From the NCBI GenBank assembly GCA_934364795.1, contig CAKRMK010000018.1, forward strand, positions 1 through 64,000: a stretch of 64,000 bases of DNA, in the 5' to 3' direction. Below are positions 7,903-16,395 of this stretch, one piece after another. The stretch is from an uncultured Blautia sp. (GTDB lineage Bacteria > Bacillota > Clostridia > Lachnospirales > Lachnospiraceae). Both the position numbers and the translations under genes were made by a program. Numbering within the stretch: the stretch's first letter is position 1; every line of letters begins with the position of its first letter. The notes under the pieces are model-generated. The model was not told where the DNA came from. It ran no database searches and worked only from the letters and a program-made list of their open reading frames with translations.

Positions 7903-9306
7903 TCAATACGCGTTCTTGTTAATAAATCCCTTAAAAATCGTAAGGAATAATATTTTTATATCAAGTCCCACTGTCCAGTTCTCAATATAGTAAAGATCAT
8001 ATTCGATTCTCTTACGGATGGAGGTATCACCTCTGTATCCATTAACCTGTGCCCATCCTGTAAGTCCCGGTCTTACTTGATGCTTCACCATGTAACGTGG
8101 AATTTCCTCACGGAACTTCTCTACAAAGAACGGTCTCTCCGGTCTTGGGCCTACCAGACTCATGTCTCCCTTTAAAATATTAAACAGCTGGGGAAGCTCA
8201 TCTATGCTGGTACGTCTCATAAATCTTCCAATTCCTGTAACACGGGGATCATTTTTTACTGTCCATGCCTTTTTCTCTTCAGCTTCAGGCTGGATCTCCA
8301 TAGAACGGAACTTATACATCCAAAAGGTCTTATTATGAAGTCCCACTCTTTCCTGCCTGTAAATAAGAGGTCCCGGAGATGTAAGTTTGATCAGGATACA
8401 CATCACCAGCATTACCGGGGATGCGATCACGATTCCAAATAATGAACCGATAACGTCCATCACTCTTTTCACCATGGCGTTAAAGGTATTGCTTAAAGGA
8501 ACATAACGGATATTGATCACCGGCAAACCAAGAATATCTTCTGTATAAGGTTTTGTCGGAATAATCTTATTATAATCCGGAATGAACTTTGTATGCACTC
8601 CTGACTTCTCACAAAGTGCTACAATTTCCTCCAGTCGGTAGTATTCACTAAGTCCAAGCGTAATTGCAATTTCATCCAGCCGGTTCTCCGGCAGGATTAC
8701 GTTCAGGTTGGCAATTCTTCCAATTACCTTGATTCCTTTATACAATGTACCGGCAGGCACATTATCATCCAGAATTCCCCGCACAATGTATCCCCACTGT
8801 GGATTTTGCTGTATGCGGTCTATATATTCCTCTGCTGCACGGCTGTATCCAACCAGAACCACCTGTTTCTGGTTCATGCCTCTCTTACGCATCTTACGCA
8901 GGCTGTAGTAAATGAGCATTCTCGCTCCCCAGCTTGCCAGAATACAGATAATATAAAACATATACAGCACTGAACGGGAAATATCACCCTCTTCAATGGT
9001 ATAAAGGATAAAAATTGTGATCAAAATACCAAGGGAGTTGGCCTTGACAATATTTGACAGCACAAGCCGTCTTCCCTGCATCCGCATTGGTTCATACAGA
9101 GAAAACGCATGGTACAGCAGAATATATGCAGGCAAAATAAATACAAGAGCTGACATATACTGCTCAAAGCTTCTTGCCCTGACTGCACTTGCCGCAAATG
9201 GTCCGATAAACCTAAGTGCCCAGGCGCAAAAATATGATATCGTAATTACGCAAGCATCTACTACAACATGGAGACGACTGAAATTCTTCTGATTATCTTT
9301 AATCAA
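7903..9306 (-). CDS. polyprenyl-phosphate sugar-1-phosphate transferase (WbaP/WcaJ family)
   Basis: 467 residues; an initiating membrane enzyme that would load a sugar-1-phosphate onto undecaprenyl phosphate. Four to five N-terminal membrane helices (to about residue 130), a CoA-binding-like cytosolic domain (about 145-270), one more helix (about 285-310) and the C-terminal catalytic domain with PGPLIYRQERVG, KFRSM, TGIGRFMRRTSIDELPQL and PERPFF motifs. Start is TTG with AGAGGTGG about 8 nt upstream; no ATG gives a better fit. A consensus-like promoter lies 100 bp upstream, so this gene and the LCP gene may be transcribed separately from the upstream GT2 genes. The first sugar is not predictable. 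Confidence 0.93.
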   Translation of the reverse strand: MIKDNQKNFSRLHVVVDACVITISYFCAWALRFIGPFAASAVRARSFEQYMSALVFILPAYILLYHAFSLYEPMRMQGRRLVLSNIVKANSLGILITIFILYTIEEGDISRSVLYMFYIICILASWGARMLIYYSLRKMRKRGMNQKQVVLVGYSRAAEEYIDRIQQNPQWGYIVRGILDDNVPAGTLYKGIKVIGRIANLNVILPENRLDEIAITLGLSEYYRLEEIVALCEKSGVHTKFIPDYNKIIPTKPYTEDILGLPVINIRYVPLSNTFNAMVKRVMDVIGSLFGIVIASPVMLVMCILIKLTSPGPLIYRQERVGLHNKTFWMYKFRSMEIQPEAEEKKAWTVKNDPRVTGIGRFMRRTSIDELPQLFNILKGDMSLVGPRPERPFFVEKFREEIPRYMVKHQVRPGLTGWAQVNGYRGDTSIRKRIEYDLYYIENWTVGLDIKILFLTIFKGFINKNAY

Positions 9307-9401
9307 TTTCTGCCACCTCTGCCTTCTTGTGTATAGCCCGCATAAGCATATTTTCAGACTTTTTTGACAAAAAACGTGCTCTACAGGCTGTGACTTTCTT
9401 T

Positions 9402-9430
9402 ATCTTATAATAGATAAAACATAATTGCAA
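9402..9430 (-). promoter_or_regulatory. promoter upstream of the sugar transferase and LCP genes
   Basis: Minus strand TTGCAA (9430-9425), 17 bp spacer, TAAGAT (9407-9402). It lies in the 167-bp gap between two genes of the polysaccharide block and leaves a leader of about 90 nt. Confidence 0.6.
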
Positions 9431-9473
9431 CAAATTCTTCAAACTTCATTTATAAAAATTTATCAAATACTGC

Positions 9474-10430
9474 TTATCCGAAAAATCGCTGAAATATATT
9501 GATCCACAATTCCAGCTGTATTTTCCCATAATGCCCTAAATTCTCAATTTTAAACGGTACTTTTCTGTCTTTTTTGCAAAGCTGAAAACCGTTTTTGATT
9601 CCTGCTATATATTCCTTTCCCATTCCCTTCTGAAGGAAAAATAAAATTTTCAGTCCAAAGCCTGGTATCAGAAATGGAAGGTTCAGAATAATCTGCAAAA
9701 GGGGCATATTTTTGTAAATAAGATAAATATTATTACGGGAAGAATATCTGGTCTTAAACTGGTTGTATCTGGAACCGCTTGTTCCGCTTCCTATATGATA
9801 AACCAGAGCCTTTGGGGCATACCAGTTTTCATATCCTTCGATTCTGGCGCGATATCCTACATCGATATCCTCCAGATAGGCAAAATGCTCTTCATCAAAA
9901 TAGCCAATTTTTTCAAATAGTCTTCTGCGGTAAATAGCTGCACCTGCACAGGAGGTAAAGATCCGCTCTTCTCTTTCATAGGTACGGATATCCTTGCCTT
10001 TTCCCCTTGCAAAAGCCCAGCCCAGCGCACAGTAATAATTCCCCGCATCGTCCAGCTTGTCTCTTTCGTGATAACGGATCATCCTTGCACTGCAGGAAAA
10101 CGCTTTCTTGTGGCGCTTTATACTTGCCAGCATTTCTCCTACAAAATTTTTATCAACTTCTGTATCATTGTTTAAAAGAAGCACATAAGGTGCTCTGGCT
10201 GCATAGATTCCCTCGTTTACAGCTCTGGAAAAGCCGTAATTATCCGCCAGTTCTATAATATGGACCCATGGATAATTTCCCATTACAAAAGCCACGCTTC
10301 CGTCTGATGAGCCGTTGTCCACCAGAATTGTCTCGAAATTCTGGAAGGTCTGCTGCTCCAGAGTGGATAAAACACCCTCCAGATACGCCATACCGTTATA
10401 ATTCGGGATTATGACTGATACTTCCTGCAT
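9474..10430 (-). CDS. glycosyltransferase family 2 (WbbL/rhamnosyltransferase-like)
   Basis: 318 residues, GT-A fold. Motifs in order: VSVIIPNYNG (3-13), VDNGSSDGS (36-44), LLLNNDTEV (84-92, the metal-binding acidic motif) and a LEDIDVGYRA box near 186-196, the pattern of rhamnosyltransferase-like GT2 enzymes. A C-terminal hydrophobic stretch (about 250-270) may lie along the membrane. AGGAG ribosome binding site 5 nt before ATG. It follows the tandem GT2 gene by 9 nt in the same operon. Predicted to elongate a lipid-linked polysaccharide; sugar specificity is inference. Confidence 0.88.
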   Translation of the reverse strand: MQEVSVIIPNYNGMAYLEGVLSTLEQQTFQNFETILVDNGSSDGSVAFVMGNYPWVHIIELADNYGFSRAVNEGIYAARAPYVLLLNNDTEVDKNFVGEMLASIKRHKKAFSCSARMIRYHERDKLDDAGNYYCALGWAFARGKGKDIRTYEREERIFTSCAGAAIYRRRLFEKIGYFDEEHFAYLEDIDVGYRARIEGYENWYAPKALVYHIGSGTSGSRYNQFKTRYSSRNNIYLIYKNMPLLQIILNLPFLIPGFGLKILFFLQKGMGKEYIAGIKNGFQLCKKDRKVPFKIENLGHYGKIQLELWINIFQRFFG

Positions 10431-10439
10431 AATGTCTCC

Positions 10440-12308
10440 TCATTTCTCGTCGTTTTTACCGGTCATACCCGGAAGCGGTTTTAAAGAATAATTCCATTTT
10501 GTCAAAGACAGATTTTTGTTATAATTGGGATCTCCGTTTTTCAGGATCTGGATCCAGTTACTTCTCATATATTCGATCTCAGTCTGGAAACGGCGAACCT
10601 TCACATCGTCATTTTCTGCTCCTCTGGTCTTGGATTCCATATGATAAAGCTTCACATAAGGATCGTAAACCACAAGGTAACCGGCCTTTCCTGTTTTCAG
10701 ACAAAGATCTACATCGTTAAATGCAACTGCCAGCTTCTCTGTAAAGCCGCCGGCTTTTTCAAAAGCACTGCGCTTCATCATCATGCAGGCTGCTGTAACT
10801 GCAGACATATCCTGAAGAATAGAAGCCTTATGAAGATATCCGGTACGGTCTGCAGGCATGTCAACGAACATGTGCCCTGCAATTCCACCGATTCCGATCA
10901 CACAGCCAGCATGCTGAATGGTATTATCCGGATAGATCAGCTTGGCTCCAACAGCACCGACCTCTGTACGCTGGCACATTCCCAGCATCTCATTGAGCCA
11001 GTCCTGGGTGATCACAGTTACATCATTATTCAGGAAAAGAAGATATTCTCCTCTTGCATTTTTTACTCCAAAATTATTGATAGCAGAGTAATTAAATTCT
11101 TTTTTCCAGCAGATCAGATGGATTCTTGGATCTTTTGATAATTTTTTATAGTAATCAAAAATCTCATCCGTGGTGCTGTTATTTTCTACAATGATAATTT
11201 CATAATTGTCGTAGAGAGTATTTTTCCGGATGGATTCCAGACAATTCTCCAGTGTTTCTTTCTCATCCTTATTGGGAATAATGATAGAAACAAGAGGATG
11301 TCCCTGCACCGGATACTGTACCCGGTAAAAGCCAAGATCCGGGGTATGACTTACGGTTCCTTTCACTCCCATACGGGCAAGATGGGCTTCGATCGCCCTT
11401 TTGCCAGCTTCAAAGGCGTACATCTTGCTTGCAGGATTGTCTGCAGTAGATGCCTTATGGGTACGCCAGTGATACAAAATCTCCGGCACATGTACCACCT
11501 GTCTGGCCTGCTCCACGCAGCGGAAAATAAAGTCATAATCCTGGGCACCATCGAATTCCGTGCGAAATCCGCCTACTGTCTCTACCAGGCTGCGCCGTGC
11601 CACAAAAAAATGGCAGATATAATTGTTGGAACGAAGCAGGTCAATATTAAAATCAGGCTTCAAATGGGGCTGAAAGTGCTCATCCAGTTCTGCTGTGACC
11701 TTATCCTCGTCTGTGTAAACCACATCTGCATTTTCGTGGTTGTTTAATGCATTTACAATTTCGTAAAGTGCATTGGGGGCAAGAAGGTCATCGTGGTCAA
11801 GGAGTCCTATAAATTCTCCTGATGCCATTGCAAATGCCTCATTTGTATTCTGGGCAATACCTTCATTTTTTTCAAGGTTCTTAAAGAGAATACGGCTGTC
11901 CTTCTGGCTGTATTCCTCCAGGACTTTTCCCATTTCCATATCATCAGGACTTCCGTTTGCAATACACAGTTCCCAGTTTCCATATGTCTGGGCAATAAGG
12001 GAGTCCATCATCTGCCTTAGGAAAAGCTGTGGTGTATGATAGGCCGGAACAACCACGCTGATCCTGGGAGAATAGGAAAATTTTTTCTTTCTTTGTTTGT
12101 CAAGGACCGTCTGGTCTGGCACGTATGCCGCATACCAGGGACCATAAGGGATTTCTTCAGGCTCAAACCGCTCATGAAGCCTGATCCAGAACTCCTTAGG
12201 GCCATAATGCTTCAGATACAAAAGTCCCTTCTGAATCATGTAGGGAGATAATTTCTTAAAGAAACGGGACCACTGGATCCGTCCCCCTGATGCATTTTTT
12301 TCGCTCAT
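10440..12308 (-). CDS. two-domain (tandem) family 2 glycosyltransferase
   Basis: 622 residues with two GT2 modules. Module 1 (about 85-300): ISVVVPAYHT, IGLLDHDDLL and VYTDEDKV. Module 2 (about 345-590): VSIIIPNKDEKE, IIVENNSTTDE, LLFLNNDVTV and FNDVDLCLK. Such tandem GT2 proteins are known from O-antigen, galactan and rhamnan synthesis and can add two alternating linkages. The N-terminal ~80 residues are a helical region of unknown role. First gene of the minus-strand block, expressed from the promoter at 12339-12367; AAAGGA ribosome binding site. It is a paralogue of the 825-residue tandem GT2 at 13917-16394 in the facing operon. Confidence 0.9.
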   Translation of the reverse strand: MSEKNASGGRIQWSRFFKKLSPYMIQKGLLYLKHYGPKEFWIRLHERFEPEEIPYGPWYAAYVPDQTVLDKQRKKKFSYSPRISVVVPAYHTPQLFLRQMMDSLIAQTYGNWELCIANGSPDDMEMGKVLEEYSQKDSRILFKNLEKNEGIAQNTNEAFAMASGEFIGLLDHDDLLAPNALYEIVNALNNHENADVVYTDEDKVTAELDEHFQPHLKPDFNIDLLRSNNYICHFFVARRSLVETVGGFRTEFDGAQDYDFIFRCVEQARQVVHVPEILYHWRTHKASTADNPASKMYAFEAGKRAIEAHLARMGVKGTVSHTPDLGFYRVQYPVQGHPLVSIIIPNKDEKETLENCLESIRKNTLYDNYEIIIVENNSTTDEIFDYYKKLSKDPRIHLICWKKEFNYSAINNFGVKNARGEYLLFLNNDVTVITQDWLNEMLGMCQRTEVGAVGAKLIYPDNTIQHAGCVIGIGGIAGHMFVDMPADRTGYLHKASILQDMSAVTAACMMMKRSAFEKAGGFTEKLAVAFNDVDLCLKTGKAGYLVVYDPYVKLYHMESKTRGAENDDVKVRRFQTEIEYMRSNWIQILKNGDPNYNKNLSLTKWNYSLKPLPGMTGKNDEK

Positions 12309-12338
12309 ATTTAAATCCTTTGCTGTTATAGTGCCCTT

Positions 12339-12367
12339 ATTTTAACATTGAAGAAACATTTTTGCAA
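12339..12367 (-). promoter_or_regulatory. promoter of the tandem GT2 operon
   Basis: Minus strand TTGCAA (12367-12362), 17 bp spacer ending in TG plus one base, then TAAAAT (12344-12339). The start point would be about 25 nt before the GT2 start codon. Confidence 0.7.
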
Positions 12368-12445
12368 GGAAGGTGTAAAAGAAAGGTTGAATTAACCTGT
12401 TTTTTGGGATATGATGAGATATAAGAATTGCTTATATTTTTGAAT

Positions 12446-12475
12446 TTTACAGGAAAAATAAAGAATATGTTATAT
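12446..12475 (+). promoter_or_regulatory. promoter of the D,D-carboxypeptidase gene
   Basis: Plus strand TTTACA (12446-12451), 18 bp spacer, TTATAT/TATATT (12470-12476). Divergent from the tandem GT2 promoter; the 203-bp intergenic region otherwise holds only a short AGGTT/AACCT hairpin. Confidence 0.55.
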
Positions 12476-12511
12476 TAAATACACATTATTTTACACAGGA
12501 GTTACTGCATT

Positions 12512-13771
12512 ATGAAAAAACCAAAGATACTATCTTCTCTTCTGACTCTGGGAATTGCAGCTTCTTTACTTTGTCAGAGTACTGTTTTTGCTGAAGAAAC
12601 AGGCACAGACGCCGCTGTCACTGCCACAGAATCCGGAAGTGTGACGACCAATTCCATTTCCGGCTGGCCCCAGGCAGCTGATATTTCTTCTGAAGCAGCT
12701 GTTGTTATGGAGAACACCACCAATACCATTCTTTATTCCAAGAATGCTGATGAAGTGCTTTTTCCCGGAAGTACAGTAAAGATCATGACCTGTCTTCTGG
12801 CACTTGAGAATACACAGCTGACAGACGAAGTCACCATGACAGCCACCGGAGTTTCCGGAGTTACCGACGGAGGGGCAAGTATTTCCTCCCAGGTGGACGA
12901 AGTCTTTACTATGGAACAATGTCTCTATGCAGTCATGGTTTCCTCTGCCAATGACATTGCCCTGCAGATTGCAGAACATGTAGGCGGCTCTGTAAAAAAT
13001 TTCGTACAGATGATGAATGACCGGGCACAGGCACTTGGATGTACCAACACAATTTTCACCAATCCTACCGGACTTCCGGATGACAACCAGCACACCACAG
13101 CCCACGACATGGCACTGATCATGCAGGCGGCTATCCAGAGTGACGCATTTCGTACTATTGCAGCTGCTACCAGCTATACCATTCCTGCTACCAACAAGGC
13201 CGCTGCCAGAAACCTTACCAGTAAGTTTACTATGACAGATACTGGAAGTACTGGTTTTTACGAAGGCTGCATCGGCGGAAAAGAGGGCTACACAGAGGCC
13301 TCCGGAAGTACTCTTGTATGTGCCGCACAGCGCGATGGAATGACTCTTATAAGCGTAGTCCTTAAGGGTGCATCCGGACAGACCTCACCAGATGCTGCAT
13401 CTATTTTAAATTATGGTTTTGAACAGTTTCAGATGCTTTCCCTTGGAGAAAGTGATTTCAGCATTATTTCAGGAGGCGATGTTGTGCTTCCTGTAGGAAA
13501 CGGCGAGGACAGCCTGACCACAGACGATGTACAGAATGGGGATAAAATCCAGCGTACCTATCTTTTTAACGGTACTGCTGTTGGAAGTGCTGTTCTGGAA
13601 GTTGCACAGGCTGATGATACTTCTGTTGTGCAAAAGGGAGAACAGAATATGCAGGCAGCTAAGGACTATTCAGATTCTCACACTTATGTTCCTTATTATG
13701 TGATTGCCGGGGCACTGTTTCTTCTTCTTATATTCTTCATCTGGAGAATTGTGAAGGTTGCAAAATCATGA
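12512..13771 (+). CDS. D-alanyl-D-alanine carboxypeptidase (S11 family, DacF/PBP5-like)
   Basis: 419 residues. Signal peptide (1-27), then a penicillin-binding S11 domain with SxxK (Ser87-Thr-Val-Lys90) and SxN (Ser145-Ala-Asn147). The third motif, normally KTG, reads Lys257-Glu258-Gly259 (GGKEGYT). A PBP5_C-like region follows (about 285-380) and a C-terminal membrane helix (391-413) anchors the protein. The enzyme trims the terminal D-Ala of peptidoglycan stem peptides at the outer membrane face. AGGAG 10 nt before ATG. It is a lone plus-strand gene between two minus-strand polysaccharide operons and ends in a bidirectional terminator. Confidence 0.93.
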   Translation: MKKPKILSSLLTLGIAASLLCQSTVFAEETGTDAAVTATESGSVTTNSISGWPQAADISSEAAVVMENTTNTILYSKNADEVLFPGSTVKIMTCLLALENTQLTDEVTMTATGVSGVTDGGASISSQVDEVFTMEQCLYAVMVSSANDIALQIAEHVGGSVKNFVQMMNDRAQALGCTNTIFTNPTGLPDDNQHTTAHDMALIMQAAIQSDAFRTIAAATSYTIPATNKAAARNLTSKFTMTDTGSTGFYEGCIGGKEGYTEASGSTLVCAAQRDGMTLISVVLKGASGQTSPDAASILNYGFEQFQMLSLGESDFSIISGGDVVLPVGNGEDSLTTDDVQNGDKIQRTYLFNGTAVGSAVLEVAQADDTSVVQKGEQNMQAAKDYSDSHTYVPYYVIAGALFLLLIFFIWRIVKVAKS

Positions 13772-13795
13772 CATTCCCATAGGATTTCCCCAAAA

Positions 13796-13820
13796 AGAAT
13801 AGTTTTGAGGGCGCGCTCTA
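13796..13820 (+). repeat. right end of the palindromic interspersed repeat
   Basis: The 25 bases resemble the right terminus of the long copies (about 20 of 25 positions), ending GGGCGCGCTCTA. It lies between the carboxypeptidase stop codon and the terminator hairpin. Probably a decayed remnant. Confidence 0.6.
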
Positions 13821-13829
13821 AAACAATAA

Positions 13830-13890
13830 TAAAAAATCAGTCAGATTATGAATAAAACACAATTTTTATCATGATCTGGCTGATTTTTTA
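13830..13890. terminator. bidirectional terminator between dacF-like gene and tandem GT2 operon
   Basis: A 22-bp stem including two G-T pairs (13830-13851 with 13869-13890), whose outer part is A6/T6, separates the convergent carboxypeptidase (plus) and GT2 (minus) genes and can terminate transcription from both sides. Confidence 0.85.
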
Positions 13891-13916
13891 ATTTTATTTA
13901 TGTCTGTTTTCTTTTT

Positions 13917-16394
13917 TTATTTGCCAAAATTCTCTTCTACTTTCCGCTCAGACTGCATACGGAATGTGCAGTCACCGCGAACGAGGCTAAGATTTGGATT
14001 GTAGTAAGGATCTCCATCTTTCAAAAACTGTGCATGACGTTCTCTGAAATGATGGATTTCTTTCTTAAAGCGCAGCTGTTTTTCATCTGTATTTTCCATA
14101 CCGCGTGACTTGGATTCGTAATGATACAGACACGCTTCCGGTGTAAATACAACCAGTTTTCCAAGCTCTCTTGCACGGAGGCAGAAATCAATGTCATTCA
14201 GTGCAACTGTGAAGCTTTCGTCAAGTCCATGAAGCTGGTCAAAAATATCTCTTCTTACCATCAGGCAGGCTCCGGTGACTGCACTTTCATCCTGTGCAAC
14301 ACCAAGACGCCACAAATATCCCATTGCATTTTTGTCATAACCGGTAAGGATATGACCTGCAAAGCCTGCGATTCCAACTACAACACCTGCATGCTGTACC
14401 GTGTTATCCGGGTACAAAAGCTTGGCTCCAACAATGGCAACATCCTCTCTCTGGCAGTATCCCATAAGATTCTCCAGCCACTCTGGTGTAATTACTTCCG
14501 TATCATTATTCAGAAGCAGCAGGAATTCGCCAGTTGCATATTTTGCGCCAAAATTATTGATTGCAGAATAATTGAATACCCCTTCCCAGCGTACTACTTT
14601 CACCTGTGGGTAACGTTTCTCAAGCTCTTCATAATAGCGGAAAGTTTTCTCATCCTCACTGTTATTCTCAATTACAATGATTTCAACATTTTTCCAGGTA
14701 CTCTTTTCCATAATGGAAGAAACGCATTTCTCCAGATCATCAGTGTGATCTTTATTTGGAATCAGAATAGAAACCTTTGGATTTCCCTTTATTGCAAAAT
14801 AAGTCCGGAATACTACAGGGTTTCCGGTATATTCAACCTCTGCATCAATTCCCATACGCTCATAATGCTCTGCAAGAGCTTTTTCTCCTGCAATTACTGC
14901 ATATGGCTTGTCATCCGGATTACCTGCTGTAGAACCTTCGTGGCTTCTCCAGTGATACAGGATCTTCGGAATATGGCGGATATTCTTGGTATGCTCGGTG
15001 CATCTAAGCAGGAAATCATAATCCTGGGAACCGTCAAACTCTCCTCTTAAAAGTCCCACTTTATCCAGAAGTTCTCTCTTAACTACAACAAGATGGCAGA
15101 TATAATTTACGCAATGCAGATAATCCGGGTTAAAGTCCGGTTTGAAATGCGGAAACAGCCTTTTTCCCTTAATATCAATAATATCTTCATCAGAATACAA
15201 AAGCTCTGCTTCCGGATGCTTCACAATCTCTGATGCCATCTGGAAAAGTGCTTCCTCTGCCAGAGTGTCATCATGATCAGAAAAAGTAATGTAATTACCG
15301 GTAGCAATTCCAATAGCCTCATTGGTGTTATCAGAGATCTGCAACGGCTTCTCATTGTAAACAACACGGATTCTGGAATCCTTTTTCTCATATTCTTTCA
15401 GAATATCTTTAATTGGAGAATCTGCACCGCTTCCATCGGAAAGGCAAAGCTCCCAGTTGCTGTAGGTCTGTGCAAGAACAGAATCCACCAGGGATTTCAG
15501 CAGATACTTATCTGTTTTGTACAGAGGAACTACAATGCTGAACTTAATATCCTCTTTGAAAACAGTCCTTCTCTGTCTGTTCAGCTCCTGGCGTGTAACC
15601 TTATTCTCCTTCAGCCAGGTTTCATACAGCCCGTCTTTCTGTTTTGGCGTAACCAGCCTGTTCATACATTTTTTCAGCATGGGAACAGCACCGTGTGCAC
15701 GGTAGTAAACAGCAGCTTTCTTGCTGTAGGTGCTGATTTTTCCAAGAGCTTTGCTGGTGGAAGTGGTACCGATCTTATAAACGTTTTTATTTCCTTCCTG
15801 GTCACGGATCACGAAATAAATTTTCTTTCCGGTAACATTCTCAACACGAATGGAAAATCCACATTTCTCTTCCACCGGGCATTCTCTGTACATTTCCACA
15901 ACATCCATTCTGTTGCAGCGTTTTACTTTCATTTCCAGTGGCTTTTTGTTTTCATCAAATACCTTGATCTGCACAGGAGTTTTTCCAACTGCCCATCCGC
16001 CCAGTCCTACTGCATTCTCCTTTGGAGCAAAAATAATGGCATCCAGGAAGAACTGTGGCTTTCCCTGCTGTCTGGCAATTTCCTTAACATTGGACTTGTA
16101 CCACAGGCGGCGTTTTTCCCCATTTACCGCATAAATCTTAATAACTTTATGTTTTTTGAGATCTGCAGGAAGTGCAAGAAGTACATCTACCCATTTTCCG
16201 CCTGGAAACTGCTCATCAAGTGTTCTTTCTCTTGGAGATAAAACGATTTTTTCTTTTACAGTTGACTGAAGAGGTTTTCCGTCAATAAAACTTTCTATGG
16301 TATCTTCTTCTGAGATAATGCCGGTAATCATATAGGTTTTACTGTCATTCAAAAGAAAACGTTCTTTTTCTACCAGCAGTACTTTTTGACTCAT
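13917..16394 (-). CDS. large tandem family 2 glycosyltransferase with unknown N-terminal domain
   Basis: 825 residues. Residues 1-275 are a beta-rich region of unknown function that includes a GGWAVGKTPVQIKV segment and a CGFSIRVEN segment, possibly a carbohydrate- or acceptor-binding module. GT2 module 1 (about 285-490): FSIVVPLYKTD, ITFSDHDDTL, LYSDEDIID. GT2 module 2 (about 540-790): VSILIPNKDHTD, IIVIENNSEDE, LLLLNNDTEV, LNDIDFCLRA. Last gene of the rfbC/ABC-exporter operon; it begins one base after the upstream stop codon. Its GT2 parts resemble the 622-residue tandem enzyme at 10440-12308. Predicted to polymerise the glycan exported by the neighbouring ABC transporter. Confidence 0.9.
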   Translation of the reverse strand: MSQKVLLVEKERFLLNDSKTYMITGIISEEDTIESFIDGKPLQSTVKEKIVLSPRERTLDEQFPGGKWVDVLLALPADLKKHKVIKIYAVNGEKRRLWYKSNVKEIARQQGKPQFFLDAIIFAPKENAVGLGGWAVGKTPVQIKVFDENKKPLEMKVKRCNRMDVVEMYRECPVEEKCGFSIRVENVTGKKIYFVIRDQEGNKNVYKIGTTSTSKALGKISTYSKKAAVYYRAHGAVPMLKKCMNRLVTPKQKDGLYETWLKENKVTRQELNRQRRTVFKEDIKFSIVVPLYKTDKYLLKSLVDSVLAQTYSNWELCLSDGSGADSPIKDILKEYEKKDSRIRVVYNEKPLQISDNTNEAIGIATGNYITFSDHDDTLAEEALFQMASEIVKHPEAELLYSDEDIIDIKGKRLFPHFKPDFNPDYLHCVNYICHLVVVKRELLDKVGLLRGEFDGSQDYDFLLRCTEHTKNIRHIPKILYHWRSHEGSTAGNPDDKPYAVIAGEKALAEHYERMGIDAEVEYTGNPVVFRTYFAIKGNPKVSILIPNKDHTDDLEKCVSSIMEKSTWKNVEIIVIENNSEDEKTFRYYEELEKRYPQVKVVRWEGVFNYSAINNFGAKYATGEFLLLLNNDTEVITPEWLENLMGYCQREDVAIVGAKLLYPDNTVQHAGVVVGIAGFAGHILTGYDKNAMGYLWRLGVAQDESAVTGACLMVRRDIFDQLHGLDESFTVALNDIDFCLRARELGKLVVFTPEACLYHYESKSRGMENTDEKQLRFKKEIHHFRERHAQFLKDGDPYYNPNLSLVRGDCTFRMQSERKVEENFGK

Positions 16395-16395
16395 T

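Noticed and set aside
9374..9382. ACGTGCTCTA as another tip of the palindromic repeat
   Set aside because: Only about ten bases agree and the GGGGG segment is missing; could be chance.
12384..12406. AGGTT/AACCT hairpin followed by six T on the plus strand as a terminator
   Set aside because: The stem is only 5 bp and no plus-strand gene ends upstream of it; it lies between divergent promoters.
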